From positions 62,001 through 126,000 of the forward strand of contig NZ_FNHB01000002.1 in the NCBI RefSeq assembly GCF_900104455.1: DNA of 64,000 nt. The letters are read 5' to 3'. A program made the position numbers and the translations under genes. The DNA is from Dendrosporobacter quercicolus. GTDB lineage: Bacteria > Bacillota > Negativicutes > DSM-1736 > Dendrosporobacteraceae. The notes under the pieces are model-generated. The model ran no database searches and had not been told where the DNA came from. It worked only from the letters and a program-made list of their open reading frames with translations. Positions 34,011 through 43,528 of this stretch are shown one piece after another. Numbering within the stretch: position 1 is the stretch's first letter; each line of letters starts with the position of its first letter.

Positions 34011-35690
34011 GTGGTGGAGATGATTGGAGCTCAGGCTGTCATTGAGAGCCTGAAACATGAAGGGGTCGAAGTGGTTTTCGGTTATCCCGGCGGAGCAGTT
34101 TTAACGCTGTACGACGCTTTATATAAATCGGATTTCCCTCACGTGCTGGCCCGCCATGAGCAGGGGGCGGTGCACGCAGCCGACGGGTATGCCCGGGCTA
34201 CCGGAAAAGTGGGTGTTTGCTTTGCAACTTCAGGACCGGGCGGGACAAATTTGGTTACCGGAATTGCGACCGCGTATATGGACTCAGTACCGCTGGTGGC
34301 CATTACCGGGCAGGTAGGCGTAGCGCTGATTGGTAAAGACTCATTTCAGGAAGCCGATATTTGCGGGATAACAACGCCGGTTACCAAGCATAATTATTTG
34401 GTAAAAAAGGCGCAGGATTTGCCCCGGATATTAAAAGAAGCATTTTATATTGCCAGAACGGGCCGGCCCGGTCCGGTTGTTGTGGATATTTCGAAAGATG
34501 TATTTAATGCCGTCCTGGACTTTCAGTACCCGGCGGCGGTGATGCTGAGAGGCTACTCCGGCGACTGCCGGGGGAAGGAGGCGGACGTTGCTGCGGCGAT
34601 GGCTGCTTTGCAGTCGGCGCAAAAGCCGCTGCTTTTTATTGGCGGAGGGGTCAATATTTCGGATACGTCAGAGTATCTGCGACAGTTTATTAACATTACC
34701 GGCATTCCGGTAATTACCAGCTTAATGGGACTGGGCTGTATGCCGTCCGATGACCGGCTGAATCTGGGGATGGTGGGCATGCACGGTACTTACGCCGCCA
34801 ATATGGCCACAACCGAGTGTGATGTGCTGGCCGGTATCGGGGTGCGGTTTGACGACAGGGTAACCGGCCTGGTGGCCGAGTTTGCGCCCAAAGCGAGGGT
34901 CATCCATTTTGATGTTGATCCGGCTGAGATCAATAAGAACGTCCGGGTGGATTTAAGGGTGGTGGGCGATTTGAAATGGTCGCTGCCGTTATTATGCCGG
35001 CAGACTGCGGGCTGGAACAATGATTTAACCCCCTGGCAGGAACAGGTGCTCAACTGGAAGCGCGACAACCCGCTGGTGTACCGGCAGAGTACCGACCGGA
35101 TTATGCCGCAGCAGGTCATTGAGACGGTCAGCAGGCTGGCCGGCCCGGAGGATATCATTGTGACAGATGTCGGCCAGCATCAGATGTGGACGGCGCAGTT
35201 CTATTCCTTTCGTTCGCCGCGCAGTTTTATGACCTCCGGCGGGCTGGGTACGATGGGTTACGGCTTGCCCGCCGCTATTGGCGTTCAAGTGGGCAAGCCG
35301 GATAAGAAGGTCATCCTGATTAGCGGCGACGGCAGTATTATGATGAACTGCCAGGAATTGGCCACGGCTGCCAATAATGGTTTTGCCGTTAAGACCATTG
35401 TGATGAATAATCAGGTGCTGGGGATGGTTACCCAGTGGCAGCGGATGTTCTATAACAAACGATATTCACAGTCCCAGCTGCAGGGCCGGACTGATCTGGT
35501 CAAATTGGCGGAGGCAATGGGGGTAACCGGATTCAGAATAACCAAACCGGCAGATCTGGAGTCCATCCTGGCGCGGGCCTTGGCTGCCGCCGGGCCGGTA
35601 CTGGTCGATGTACAGCTGCCGGAGGCTGAGGATGTGCTGCCGATGGTTCCGGCGGGGGGCCGGCTGGATCAAATGATTCTTGGAGGTTGA
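34011..35690 (+). CDS. ilvB: Acetolactate synthase, large subunit
   Basis: A 559-residue thiamine-diphosphate enzyme that makes acetolactate or acetohydroxybutyrate for valine, leucine and isoleucine synthesis. It has the N-terminal TPP-binding half (VVFGYPGGAVL, the catalytic Glu in LARHEQGAVHAADGYAR, TSGPGGTNLVTGIATAY), a middle FAD-type domain (PAEINKNVRVDLRVVGD) and the C-terminal TPP motif GDGSIMMNCQELATAAN. Length is normal. The start is a GTG at 34011 or 34014 behind AAGGAGG; the second has the better spacing. The regulatory subunit gene follows 5 bases after its stop. Confidence 0.95.
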   Translation: MVEMIGAQAVIESLKHEGVEVVFGYPGGAVLTLYDALYKSDFPHVLARHEQGAVHAADGYARATGKVGVCFATSGPGGTNLVTGIATAYMDSVPLVAITGQVGVALIGKDSFQEADICGITTPVTKHNYLVKKAQDLPRILKEAFYIARTGRPGPVVVDISKDVFNAVLDFQYPAAVMLRGYSGDCRGKEADVAAAMAALQSAQKPLLFIGGGVNISDTSEYLRQFINITGIPVITSLMGLGCMPSDDRLNLGMVGMHGTYAANMATTECDVLAGIGVRFDDRVTGLVAEFAPKARVIHFDVDPAEINKNVRVDLRVVGDLKWSLPLLCRQTAGWNNDLTPWQEQVLNWKRDNPLVYRQSTDRIMPQQVIETVSRLAGPEDIIVTDVGQHQMWTAQFYSFRSPRSFMTSGGLGTMGYGLPAAIGVQVGKPDKKVILISGDGSIMMNCQELATAANNGFAVKTIVMNNQVLGMVTQWQRMFYNKRYSQSQLQGRTDLVKLAEAMGVTGFRITKPADLESILARALAAAGPVLVDVQLPEAEDVLPMVPAGGRLDQMILGG

Positions 35691-35695
35691 TAAAT

Positions 35696-36193
35696 ATGAA
35701 GTATACCTTAGCCGTCCTGGTTGAAAACCGCCCCGGAGTGCTTACGCATATCTCCGGACTGATCAGCCGCCGGGCGTTTAATATTGAAAGCATCGCCGCC
35801 GGTCATACGGAAGAGGCTGATACCACCAGAATTACCATTGATGTGGAAGTGGATGATGAAATCGAACTGGAGCAGGTGGTAAACCAGTTGTCCAAATTGA
35901 TTGATGTTATAAAAATAGTCAACCTGACGCATGTTAATCCTATTCAGCGTGAACTGGTTTTGATCAAGGTTCGGGCCAACCCGGTTACCCGGTCCGATAT
36001 TGTCAATATTGTCGATATTTTTCGCGCCAAAATTGTGGATGTCAATCGTGAGACAATGGTCATTGAGCTTACGGGCGAGCAGCGGAAAATTGACGCGCTA
36101 TGCGAGGTTCTGAGAGATTATGAGGTGATTGAAATCGCCCGGACGGGGAAAATCGCCCTGTCCCGCGGACCGGTCGCCGCTAAATTAATGTAG
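35696..36193 (+). CDS. ilvN: Acetolactate synthase, small regulatory subunit
   Basis: A 165-residue regulatory subunit with an N-terminal ACT domain (YTLAVLVENRPGVLTHISGL, RRAFNIESIAAGHTEE) and the C-terminal ALS_ss domain (RELVLIKVRANPVTR to IEIARTGKIALSRG). It binds valine and stimulates the catalytic subunit. The ATG at 35696 follows GGAGGT (35682-35687). The full length matches the IlvN/IlvH type with both domains. Confidence 0.95.
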   Translation: MKYTLAVLVENRPGVLTHISGLISRRAFNIESIAAGHTEEADTTRITIDVEVDDEIELEQVVNQLSKLIDVIKIVNLTHVNPIQRELVLIKVRANPVTRSDIVNIVDIFRAKIVDVNRETMVIELTGEQRKIDALCEVLRDYEVIEIARTGKIALSRGPVAAKLM

Positions 36194-36198
36194 AATTG

Positions 36199-36251
36199 CA
36201 GGGACAGGTATCGTTGTTGGGAAAACAACGAATCTGTCCCCTTCTTTTTTT
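36199..36251 (+). terminator. Terminator of ilvBN
   Basis: GGGACAG...CGTTGTT and AACAACG...CTGTCCC form a two-part stem around a 5-base loop (36201-36240), followed by CTTCTTTTTTT. Confidence 0.88.
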
Positions 36252-36426
36252 GCCGGAGTACTGAACTGGTAATAAAAGGCGCGCGGCTTACCTGACCGGT
36301 CCGGGGGCAGGATAAAGGGCTTTTTAGCGCTTATTTCCGCTTATACCGGCTTTGCAATTCGCTAACTGTCTTAGTATATTTGAATAATCAGATATTTAGT
36401 AATAATCATCGTCGGAGGTTATGGCA
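36252..36426. other. Leader region of the hydrogenase operon
   Basis: About 175 bases. AT-rich from about 36340 on, where a promoter for hyfB would be expected, but no convincing -35/-10 pair or sigma-54 site was found. Confidence 0.35.
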
Positions 36427-38454
36427 ATGGTAGTGGCTGAGTGGGCGGCGGCAGCGTTTATCGCCGGTTTGAGTTGCTTGTTGTTTGGCAGTGTCGCTCC
36501 GTTACTGGCGAGTGGGCGGCAGCGGACCGCCAACTGGCTGGCGCACGGCAGCGCCTGCGGGGGAGGGCTGTGCGCCGCTCTGGCGGCGCTGCTGGTTTTA
36601 CTGGGGCCGGCAAAAATCGATATTGCGGCCTGGGAGATCCTGCCGGGTTTAAGCTGGCGCTTACAAGTGGACGAATTGTCGGCTTTTTTCTTATTGGTTA
36701 TTTCTTTCCTGGTGGCAGTGGTTGCCGTTTTTTCTCTGGGTTATGTCACTAAGTATTATGGCAAAAAAAACATTGCTTATCTTGGCGGTTTGTTCAATGC
36801 CTTTGCTTTATCAATGGTTGCGGTGGTAACGGTGACAAGTTCGGTGACTTTTCTGATCGCCTGGGAAGTCATGTCGCTGGTATCCTTTTTACTGGTGATG
36901 TTTGAGCACGAAAAAGCGCCGGTCCGGACGGCGGGTTATATTTATCTGGTGATGACCCATATTGCCACTGCGTTTATTACCTTAGCGTTTTTAATTCTGT
37001 TTGGTTATACGGGCAGTGTTGATTTCAGCGGCTATAAACAGCAGCTTCTGGCTATACCCGGGTATTTGAAAAACCTGATCTTCTTGCTGTGCCTGGTCGG
37101 GTTTGGGGCCAAAGCCGGCCTTATTCCCCTGCATGTGTGGCTGCCCAGGGCTCATCCGGTCGCTCCCAGCAATATCTCGGCGTTAATGTCGGCGGTAATG
37201 CTGAAAACGGCAATTTACGGCTTGCTGCGCATCGTCTGTGATTTTTTTGGCGGCGGGCCAGCCTGGTGGGGCGGTTTGCTGCTGGTTTTGGGGCTGATTT
37301 CAGCAATTCTGGGGATTTTGATGGCAATCGCTGAAAATGATTTGAAACGCTTTCTGGCTTACAGCAGTACGGAAAACATGGGGATTATCTTAGCGGCTTT
37401 TGGGGCGGCGCTGTTATTTCAGGCTTATCATCAGCCTGTATTGGCGGCAACGGCGCTTACGGCGGCTTTATTTCATATCTTAAGTCATTCCTGGTTTAAG
37501 AGCCTGCTGTTTATGGGGGCGGGTGCGGTTTTATTCGCCGCGCATACCAAAAATATTAATGAACTGGGCGGTCTGATCAGGCGCATGCCCTGGACTGCCG
37601 GCTTATTTTTGCTGGGCGGGCTGTCGCTGGCCGCCTTGCCGCCTTTGAGCGGCGTGGTTAGCGAATGGCTGGTGTTACAATCCATGTTTCATTTGGCCTT
37701 TGCCCTGGACAGCTTATGGCTCCAGGCCGGCGGGGCGGCGGCGGTGGCGCTGCTGGCTCTGACCGGAGCTTTTGCCGCCGGCGGGATCATCAAGCATTTT
37801 GGCACCGCTTTTTTGGCAATGCCCCGCAGCCAGGCCGCGGCTGAAGCGGCCGAAGTGCCGCTGCCGCTGCGGCTTGGCATGGGTCTGGCGGCAGTACCGC
37901 TCCTTTTAGGGGGGATATTGCCGGGCGCGGTTTTAAGCTTAACCAACCGGATTACGGAAGTTTATTTCGCCGAACAGATTGGCGGGCCGATATGGTCGGT
38001 TGCCCCGTTTAACGGGCCGGACGGCGCTGGGCTGACAGTAGCCGTTATCGGTTTTGCCGGTGCTGCGCTGCTGGCGGCGGGTTTGCTGCTGCTGAAGCGC
38101 AGGTTTGGCCCCAGCCGCGTTACGGTCGATGAAACCTGGAATTGCGGCGGCCGTCTTTATCCGGATATGGCCTATACAGGCACAGGGTTTTCGCATCCGG
38201 TGCTGGTTATTTTCCAAAGGGTGATGGGACTAAGCCGCCGGGTTGAGGTGGAAGAAAAATACCGCTACTATCCGCAGAAGATCAAACATTCTTTAGCAGT
38301 TAACGCCAATATCGAGACGCTGCTGTACCGGCCGCTGATTGCCGGCCTGCTGTATCTGTCGCAACGCCTGCGGACGGTTCAGAATGGCAATTTGCAAAAT
38401 TATCTGGCTTATATGGTTGGAGCGCTGGTAATCGCTCTAATTTGGACGAGGTAG
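36427..38454 (+). CDS. hyfB: Group 4 hydrogenase membrane subunit, antiporter-like (HyfB/HycC family)
   Basis: A 675-residue, very hydrophobic protein of the NuoL/MrpA-like antiporter family as found in hydrogenase-3/-4. The core motif region is present: SFLIAWEVMS-like (VTFLIAWEVMSLVSFLL), GFGAKAGLIPLHVWLPRAHP and DLKRFLAYSSTENMGIIL. A conserved Lys in a broken helix is the proposed proton channel. It continues with a C-terminal amphipathic region (VDETWNCGGRLYPDMAYTGTGFS) typical of HyfB. The ATG at 36427 lies 7 bases after GGAGGT; the ATG at 36421 abuts that site. It is the first gene of a seven-gene hydrogenase operon. Confidence 0.92.
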   Translation: MVVAEWAAAAFIAGLSCLLFGSVAPLLASGRQRTANWLAHGSACGGGLCAALAALLVLLGPAKIDIAAWEILPGLSWRLQVDELSAFFLLVISFLVAVVAVFSLGYVTKYYGKKNIAYLGGLFNAFALSMVAVVTVTSSVTFLIAWEVMSLVSFLLVMFEHEKAPVRTAGYIYLVMTHIATAFITLAFLILFGYTGSVDFSGYKQQLLAIPGYLKNLIFLLCLVGFGAKAGLIPLHVWLPRAHPVAPSNISALMSAVMLKTAIYGLLRIVCDFFGGGPAWWGGLLLVLGLISAILGILMAIAENDLKRFLAYSSTENMGIILAAFGAALLFQAYHQPVLAATALTAALFHILSHSWFKSLLFMGAGAVLFAAHTKNINELGGLIRRMPWTAGLFLLGGLSLAALPPLSGVVSEWLVLQSMFHLAFALDSLWLQAGGAAAVALLALTGAFAAGGIIKHFGTAFLAMPRSQAAAEAAEVPLPLRLGMGLAAVPLLLGGILPGAVLSLTNRITEVYFAEQIGGPIWSVAPFNGPDGAGLTVAVIGFAGAALLAAGLLLLKRRFGPSRVTVDETWNCGGRLYPDMAYTGTGFSHPVLVIFQRVMGLSRRVEVEEKYRYYPQKIKHSLAVNANIETLLYRPLIAGLLYLSQRLRTVQNGNLQNYLAYMVGALVIALIWTR

Positions 38455-38460
38455 GTGCAA

Positions 38461-39402
38461 ATGATGGAACAAATGCTGGCGGCGATCCTTCAACTGGGGT
38501 TGTTATTATTGCTGGCCCCCCTGGTGCAGGGCGTGATTAAAAAGGTCAAGGCCCGGCTGCAAAACAGAATAGGGGCCGGTGTTTTGCAGCCGTATTATGA
38601 TATCTATAAGTATTTTGGCAAAGATGCCGTTATCTCCGAACATGCTTGCTGGCTGACCAGATTTACGCCGTATCTCAGCTTTTTTACAGTGCTGGCGGCC
38701 GGCCTGCTGCTGCCCATGGTGTGGATTAACGCCCCCTTGTCCGGGGCGGGCGATATGGTTATTATTGTTTATTTGTTTGCTTTAATCCGGTTTTTTACGG
38801 CGCTTACCGCTCTGGATGCCGGCAGCGCCTTTGGCGGGATGGGAGCCAGCCGGGAAATGGCGTTATCGGCCATTGCCGAGCCGGCTTTGTTTCTGGCGGC
38901 GCTGGCGGTACTGCTGGACAGCGGGACCACCAAACTGGCGCCGGCCATTGCCGGCATTGTCAGCCAGAATTTAAGCTGGCTGAACCCGGCGTACGGTCTC
39001 GCCGGCCTGGCCATGCTGATTGTCGTGATTGCCGAAACCGGCCGGATTCCGGTCGATAATCCGGACACTCATTTAGAACTGACAATGATCCATGAAGGCA
39101 TGCTGCTGGAATATTCGGGCCGGTATCTGGGGTTGATGGTATGGACGGCGCAAATTAAGCAGCTGCTGGTGCTGACCCTGTTTATTGATTTGTTTTTTCC
39201 CTGGGGAATCGCCATGACTGCTGCGCCGGCTGAGCTGGCGGCGGCGGCCGGCGCTTACCTGCTGAAATTATTGCTGTTAGGGGGCGTTTTGGCGCTGATT
39301 GAGACAGCTTATGCTAAAATACGCTTGTTTCAGGTACCCAAGCTGCTGGCATCGTCGATGGCTTTATCTTTGCTGGCGATTATTGCGGGAATTGCCGGCT
39401 GA
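38461..39402 (+). CDS. hyfC: Group 4 hydrogenase membrane subunit (HyfC/HycD, NuoH-like)
   Basis: A 313-residue membrane protein related to complex I subunit NuoH, which anchors the hydrophilic arm to the membrane and lies near the coupling site. Conserved parts: GVIKKVKARLQNRIGAGVLQP near the N-terminus, then IRFFTALTALDAGSAFGGMG, and the loop ETGRIPVDNPDTHLELTMIHE. The ATG at 38461 is used because the GAGGTAGGTG site overlapping the hyfB stop fits it better than the GTG at 38455. Confidence 0.94.
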   Translation: MMEQMLAAILQLGLLLLLAPLVQGVIKKVKARLQNRIGAGVLQPYYDIYKYFGKDAVISEHACWLTRFTPYLSFFTVLAAGLLLPMVWINAPLSGAGDMVIIVYLFALIRFFTALTALDAGSAFGGMGASREMALSAIAEPALFLAALAVLLDSGTTKLAPAIAGIVSQNLSWLNPAYGLAGLAMLIVVIAETGRIPVDNPDTHLELTMIHEGMLLEYSGRYLGLMVWTAQIKQLLVLTLFIDLFFPWGIAMTAAPAELAAAAGAYLLKLLLLGGVLALIETAYAKIRLFQVPKLLASSMALSLLAIIAGIAG

Positions 39403-39425
39403 CCGGCCGGAAAAGGAGGATATTT

Positions 39426-40061
39426 ATGGATTGGCTTGTTTCCGCCGGCCTGTTGGTCAGCACGCTGTTATTATTTAAAATACGGAAAATCAGCGACTCT
39501 GTAGGCATTATTGCTTTTCAGTCGGCGCTATTGGCGTTGGTGGCGGTTATTATGTGGCATCGAACAGGCATTACCCACCTGCTGGTGGCGGCCGGCCTGA
39601 CGTTTACCGTGAAAACGGTCTTAATTCCGGCCATTTTATATTATACGCTGAAAAAAACGGACTCCAGGCAGGTGGTGGAGCGTAATTCCTCGGCGCATGT
39701 ATCGCTGCTGTGGGCGACGGTGTTGGTTGTGGCGGGCTATTATGCCGCCGGAGAGCTTAAATTGCCGGGAACGGTTTATGGCGAATACTATCTGTCTACT
39801 TCGATTAGCCTCATTTTGCTGGGGACCTTCACTATGATTGAGCATAAAGAGGCCATTACCCAGGCCATTGGGCTGATTGTCATTGAAAACGGATTGTTTT
39901 TAATTACCCAGTCCATCAGCTATGGAATGCCGTTAATTGTGGAATTAGGGATATTATTCGATTTGCTGGTATCAGCGGCGATTATTGCCGGCCTGGCTTT
40001 CCGCATCCACTCGACGTTTGCCAGTCTGGATACCGGGAAGATGCAGAATTTGAAGGGGTGA
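39426..40061 (+). CDS. hyfE: Group 4 hydrogenase membrane subunit HyfE
   Basis: A 211-residue membrane protein with about six hydrophobic segments, matching HyfE, which in sequence resembles a NuoK/MrpC-like unit joined to a second part. Diagnostic stretches are IISFQSALLALVAVIM-like (GIIAFQSALLALVAVIMW), SSAHVSLLWATVLVVAG, HKEAITQAIGLIVIENGLF and ELGILFDLLVSAAI. It lies 23 bases after hyfC with AAAAGGAGG ahead, and ends at the hyfF start region. Confidence 0.9.
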   Translation: MDWLVSAGLLVSTLLLFKIRKISDSVGIIAFQSALLALVAVIMWHRTGITHLLVAAGLTFTVKTVLIPAILYYTLKKTDSRQVVERNSSAHVSLLWATVLVVAGYYAAGELKLPGTVYGEYYLSTSISLILLGTFTMIEHKEAITQAIGLIVIENGLFLITQSISYGMPLIVELGILFDLLVSAAIIAGLAFRIHSTFASLDTGKMQNLKG

Positions 40062-40066
40062 AGGAA

Positions 40067-41539
40067 ATGGTTTGGGTGGCAGCAATGTTTCTGATGCCGT
40101 TATTGACAGGCCTGCTGGCCGGGCTGACTAAAAATCAGCGCCAGTGTGAACTGCGCCAGGCGGCCGGAGCCGGCCTGACTCTGGTCAGCGCCGGCCTGAC
40201 CGCCGCGCAGGTAATGACCGGGCAGCCGCTTTCCCTTTGGCAGAATGTCATCTATATTGATGCCCTGGGCGCTTTTAATATTTTACTTATTGCTCTGGTC
40301 GGCTTTATTGCCGCAGTTTACTCGGTAGGCTATCTGCGCCATGATGTGGCGGAACTGACACTTAGTGTCAGACAGATTCGTTTTTATTATCTGTTCTTTC
40401 ATTTTTTTATTCTGACCATGCTGGCGGTCAGTGCGGTCAACAGTCTGGGCTTACTATGGGTGGGCATTGAATTGACGACTTTAATTTCAGCGGTATTGGT
40501 GGCCTTTTACGGCAAGCAAAATGCGCTGGAAGCGGCCTGGAAATATTTAATTATGGGCAGTGTGGGCATTGCGTTCGCCCTGCTGGGCATTATTTTTCTT
40601 TACTTATCGGGCATTCATACGCTGGGGCAGCATTCCTCGGCGCTCAACTGGACGGCTTTGGTCCAGGTCGCCGGCGAGTTGAACGCCGGCTGGGTCAAAA
40701 CAGGCTTTATCTTTATTTTAATCGGCTTTGGTACGAAGGCCGGTCTGGCGCCCATGCATTTTTGGCTGCCTGACGCGCACAGCCAGGCGCCGTCCCCCAT
40801 TAGCGCAGTGCTGTCCGGGGTATTGCTGAATACCGCGCTGTATGGCTTGTTCCGGGTCTATGCCATTGCCAACGTAACGCTGGAGGGCCAGGCGGCTCAA
40901 TATTTAATCTTTTTCGGTCTATTATCCATTGCCTTTACGGTGCCGTTTATTATGGTACAACATGATTTAAAGCGCATGCTGGCTTACTCCAGTGTCGAAC
41001 ATATGGGAATTATCACGCTCAGTGTGGGAATTGGCGGAGCGCTCGGTTTATACGGGGCTTTTCTCCATATGTTTAATCACTCAATGGCCAAATCCCTATT
41101 GTTTTTTGCCGCAGGCACCATTTGTCAGCGGTATCATTCCAAGCAAATGCACCGGATTACCGGACTCTTAAAGGCCATGCCGGTAACCGGCGGAATTTTT
41201 TTGCTGGCTGCTGTGGCCATCACCGGCGCGCCGCCGTTTAATATCTTCTTAAGCGAGCTGACGATTATGATGGCCGGATTTCAGGCCGATCAGGTCTGGG
41301 TATCGGCGCTGCTGGTGGCCCTAATTTCCCTGATTTTCGCCGGTATGATGTATTACATGATTAAAATGGTGTTTGGCGAAGCGCCGGCGAAGCTGCCAAA
41401 ATTAGCGGTCAGCCGCTGGTCAACCATAGCGCTCATTATTCCGCTGGCGCTGGTTGTACTGTGCGGCTGGTATATTCCGCCGGTGCTTGACGACACGCTT
41501 AGTCAAGCGGCCGGTGTATTACAGGAGGCAGGTAAATGA
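40067..41539 (+). CDS. hyfF: Group 4 hydrogenase membrane subunit, antiporter-like (HyfF)
   Basis: A 490-residue NuoN/NuoM-type antiporter-like subunit, the second of the operon. It has LLWVGIELTTLISAVLVAFYG with the conserved Glu, GFGTKAGLAPMHFWLPDAHS with the conserved Lys, and DLKRMLAYSSVEHMGIITLS. It probably forms a second ion channel beside HyfB. The ATG at 40067 is preferred over the GTG at 40058 that overlaps the hyfE stop. Its end overlaps the hyfG start by 4 bases. Confidence 0.92.
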   Translation: MVWVAAMFLMPLLTGLLAGLTKNQRQCELRQAAGAGLTLVSAGLTAAQVMTGQPLSLWQNVIYIDALGAFNILLIALVGFIAAVYSVGYLRHDVAELTLSVRQIRFYYLFFHFFILTMLAVSAVNSLGLLWVGIELTTLISAVLVAFYGKQNALEAAWKYLIMGSVGIAFALLGIIFLYLSGIHTLGQHSSALNWTALVQVAGELNAGWVKTGFIFILIGFGTKAGLAPMHFWLPDAHSQAPSPISAVLSGVLLNTALYGLFRVYAIANVTLEGQAAQYLIFFGLLSIAFTVPFIMVQHDLKRMLAYSSVEHMGIITLSVGIGGALGLYGAFLHMFNHSMAKSLLFFAAGTICQRYHSKQMHRITGLLKAMPVTGGIFLLAAVAITGAPPFNIFLSELTIMMAGFQADQVWVSALLVALISLIFAGMMYYMIKMVFGEAPAKLPKLAVSRWSTIALIIPLALVVLCGWYIPPVLDDTLSQAAGVLQEAGK

Positions 41540-43128
41540 TGCAACTGACTGTCAAGCAAGCGGTCATCCGTCTGTTGCAGGGGCTGGGCAGGAAAATTGC
41601 GGAAAGCAGGGCGGTCCGGGCGAATGAGACGGAGATAACGGTAAATAAAGCGGATTTGCCTTTGGCCTGCAATTATTTATGCAATGAGAAGCAGGGCCGC
41701 CTGTTTACCATGGTGGGCAGTGACGAACGGCAGACCAATGGCTTCTTTGTATTATATTATGTTTTTTGTTTTGATGATATCGGGCAGTTTATTACAGTAA
41801 GAACGCTGATTGAGGAAGCCGACCCCACCTTTCCCTCCACCGCTGTGGAGATGCCTGCCGCCAACTGGTACGAACGGGAGGTCAAAGATTTGCTGGGGCT
41901 AAGAGCGCTGGGGCATCCCGACCGCCGCCCCCTTATTCTGCATGGCGACTGGCCGGAAGATCAGTACCCCCTGCGCAAGGATTTTCCGGCTGATGCCCTG
42001 GTTGAACGCCAGCCGGACCGGCAAACCTTCCTGCAATATGACAGCGGCGATATCACCCGGATTCCGGTTGGGCCAATTCACGCCGGTATTATTGAACCAG
42101 GCCATTTTAGCTTTGGCGCTGTCGGTGATACAGTGCTGCATTTGGACGCGCGTTTGTTTTATACCCATCGCGGCCTGGAAAAACGCTGTGAGGGATTGCC
42201 GCTGAGCAAGGCGTTATTTACGGCCGAACGGATTTGCGGCGTCTGTACTCTATCCCATGCCGCAGCCTTTGCCCAGGCAGTGGAGACGGCAGCCCGGACT
42301 GCTGTTCCGGAGCGGGCCCGGTTCTTGCGTACGCTGTTTCTGGAATTGGAACGGCTGTATAATCATGTCGGGGATATCGGCAATTTATGCGCCGGCTTTG
42401 GCTTTGCCACGGGCGTCAGTCATGGCGGCAGGCTGCGGGAGCAACTGCTGCAGCTGAATGAGCAGATTACCGGTCACCGTTATTTGCGGGGGATTATTGA
42501 TTTGGGCGGCTTGCGGCTTGATGTCACACCGGCGGAGCTCAGAACTGTTGCGACGGTATTAGGCGAGGTGGAAGCCGATTTTGATGAACTGCTGGATATT
42601 ATCCTGACGCATGATATCGCGCTGGACCGGATGACGGCAACCGGGGTATTGCGGCTGGAGCAGGCGGTGGATTTAGCAGTGGTGGGGGTGGCCGCCAGGG
42701 CCTCAGGACGCAATATCGATATTCGCCGGGAGCTGCCTTACGCCGCCTATGACCGCGTGAAGTTTGGTGTGCCGCTGTATACCGCAGGCGACGTGCTGGC
42801 CCGGTTTAAGGTGCGGGCGGATGAGGTTAAGGCTTCGCTGGGCATCATCAGGCAAGTGATTGACCAGCTGCCTGCGGGAACAGTCAAAGCAGCCATTGGG
42901 CCGATAAAGCCGTATACCAGGGCCATGGGGTGGGCGGAATCGCCGCGCGGGGAAGTCTGCCACTGGCTGATGACCGGGCCTGACCAGACGGTATACCGTT
43001 ACCGGGTACGCTCGGCGGCCTACAGCAACTGGCCGGCGGTGGCGCTTACCGTGCCGGGCAATATTGTGCCGGATTTTCCGCTGATCAATAAAAGCTTTGA
43101 GTTGTGCTATTCCTGCTGTGACCGTTGA
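41536..43128 (+). CDS. hyfG: [NiFe]-hydrogenase group 4 large subunit fused to NuoC-like domain (HyfG/HycE)
   Basis: A 530-residue fusion. Residues 1-165 are a NuoC-like 30-kDa domain (NWYEREVKDLLGLRALGHPD). The rest is the hydrogenase large subunit with the two nickel-binding pairs intact: Cys234/Cys237 in RICGVCTLSHA and Cys524/Cys527 in LCYSCCDR. It is therefore a true hydrogenase rather than a complex I NuoD. It ends at Arg530 directly after the CCDR motif, which is where the endopeptidase HycI would cut in E. coli HycE. So there is no C-terminal tail to remove. It carries the active site for H2 production or uptake on the cytoplasmic side of the membrane. Confidence 0.94.
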   Translation: MMQLTVKQAVIRLLQGLGRKIAESRAVRANETEITVNKADLPLACNYLCNEKQGRLFTMVGSDERQTNGFFVLYYVFCFDDIGQFITVRTLIEEADPTFPSTAVEMPAANWYEREVKDLLGLRALGHPDRRPLILHGDWPEDQYPLRKDFPADALVERQPDRQTFLQYDSGDITRIPVGPIHAGIIEPGHFSFGAVGDTVLHLDARLFYTHRGLEKRCEGLPLSKALFTAERICGVCTLSHAAAFAQAVETAARTAVPERARFLRTLFLELERLYNHVGDIGNLCAGFGFATGVSHGGRLREQLLQLNEQITGHRYLRGIIDLGGLRLDVTPAELRTVATVLGEVEADFDELLDIILTHDIALDRMTATGVLRLEQAVDLAVVGVAARASGRNIDIRRELPYAAYDRVKFGVPLYTAGDVLARFKVRADEVKASLGIIRQVIDQLPAGTVKAAIGPIKPYTRAMGWAESPRGEVCHWLMTGPDQTVYRYRVRSAAYSNWPAVALTVPGNIVPDFPLINKSFELCYSCCDR

Positions 43129-43155
43129 TCAGTCAGGGGGAAAAGGAGATTTACT

Positions 43156-43500
43156 ATGTTTGAGATATTAAGAAAAATCTGGCGTACAGGTACGGTCACA
43201 ACACGGCAGCCGCTGACTGCCGCCGCCGTTAAATTCCGGGGTAAAATAGCCGTGGACCGGACCAAATGCACCTGCTGCCAGGACTGCGTCGGGATTTGCC
43301 CCGGCGGAGCGCTGCGTCTGTTGACAGTAAACGGGCGGGAAGTTTTGGCCCTTGATCACGGCAAATGCGTATTTTGCGGCAATTGCGCCCAGGTTTGTCC
43401 GGTGCAGGCTTTGCGGATTACCAATCAGGGCTATCTTGCGGTGAAAGATAAGCGGCAGTTAGTGGAGACCGGCGAGGGGCAGGATCAGAAATTTCGCTGA
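43156..43500 (+). CDS. hyfH: Hydrogenase ferredoxin-like subunit, 2x[4Fe-4S] (HyfH/HycF)
   Basis: A 114-residue polyferredoxin subunit with two complete [4Fe-4S] motifs: CTCCQDCVGICPG and CVFCGNCAQVCPV. It relays electrons between the soluble donor/acceptor and the small subunit, like NuoI in complex I. A clear AAAAGGAG site lies before the ATG. It is shorter than E. coli HyfH because its C-terminal tail is reduced. Confidence 0.93.
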   Translation: MFEILRKIWRTGTVTTRQPLTAAAVKFRGKIAVDRTKCTCCQDCVGICPGGALRLLTVNGREVLALDHGKCVFCGNCAQVCPVQALRITNQGYLAVKDKRQLVETGEGQDQKFR

Positions 43501-43528
43501 TTTTTCGAGAAAAGGGGAATGTGCTATA

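Noticed and set aside
41536-43128. Complex I NuoCD fusion
   Set aside because: Both nickel-binding cysteine pairs (RICGVC and CYSC) are intact, which NuoD lacks, so it is a hydrogenase large subunit.
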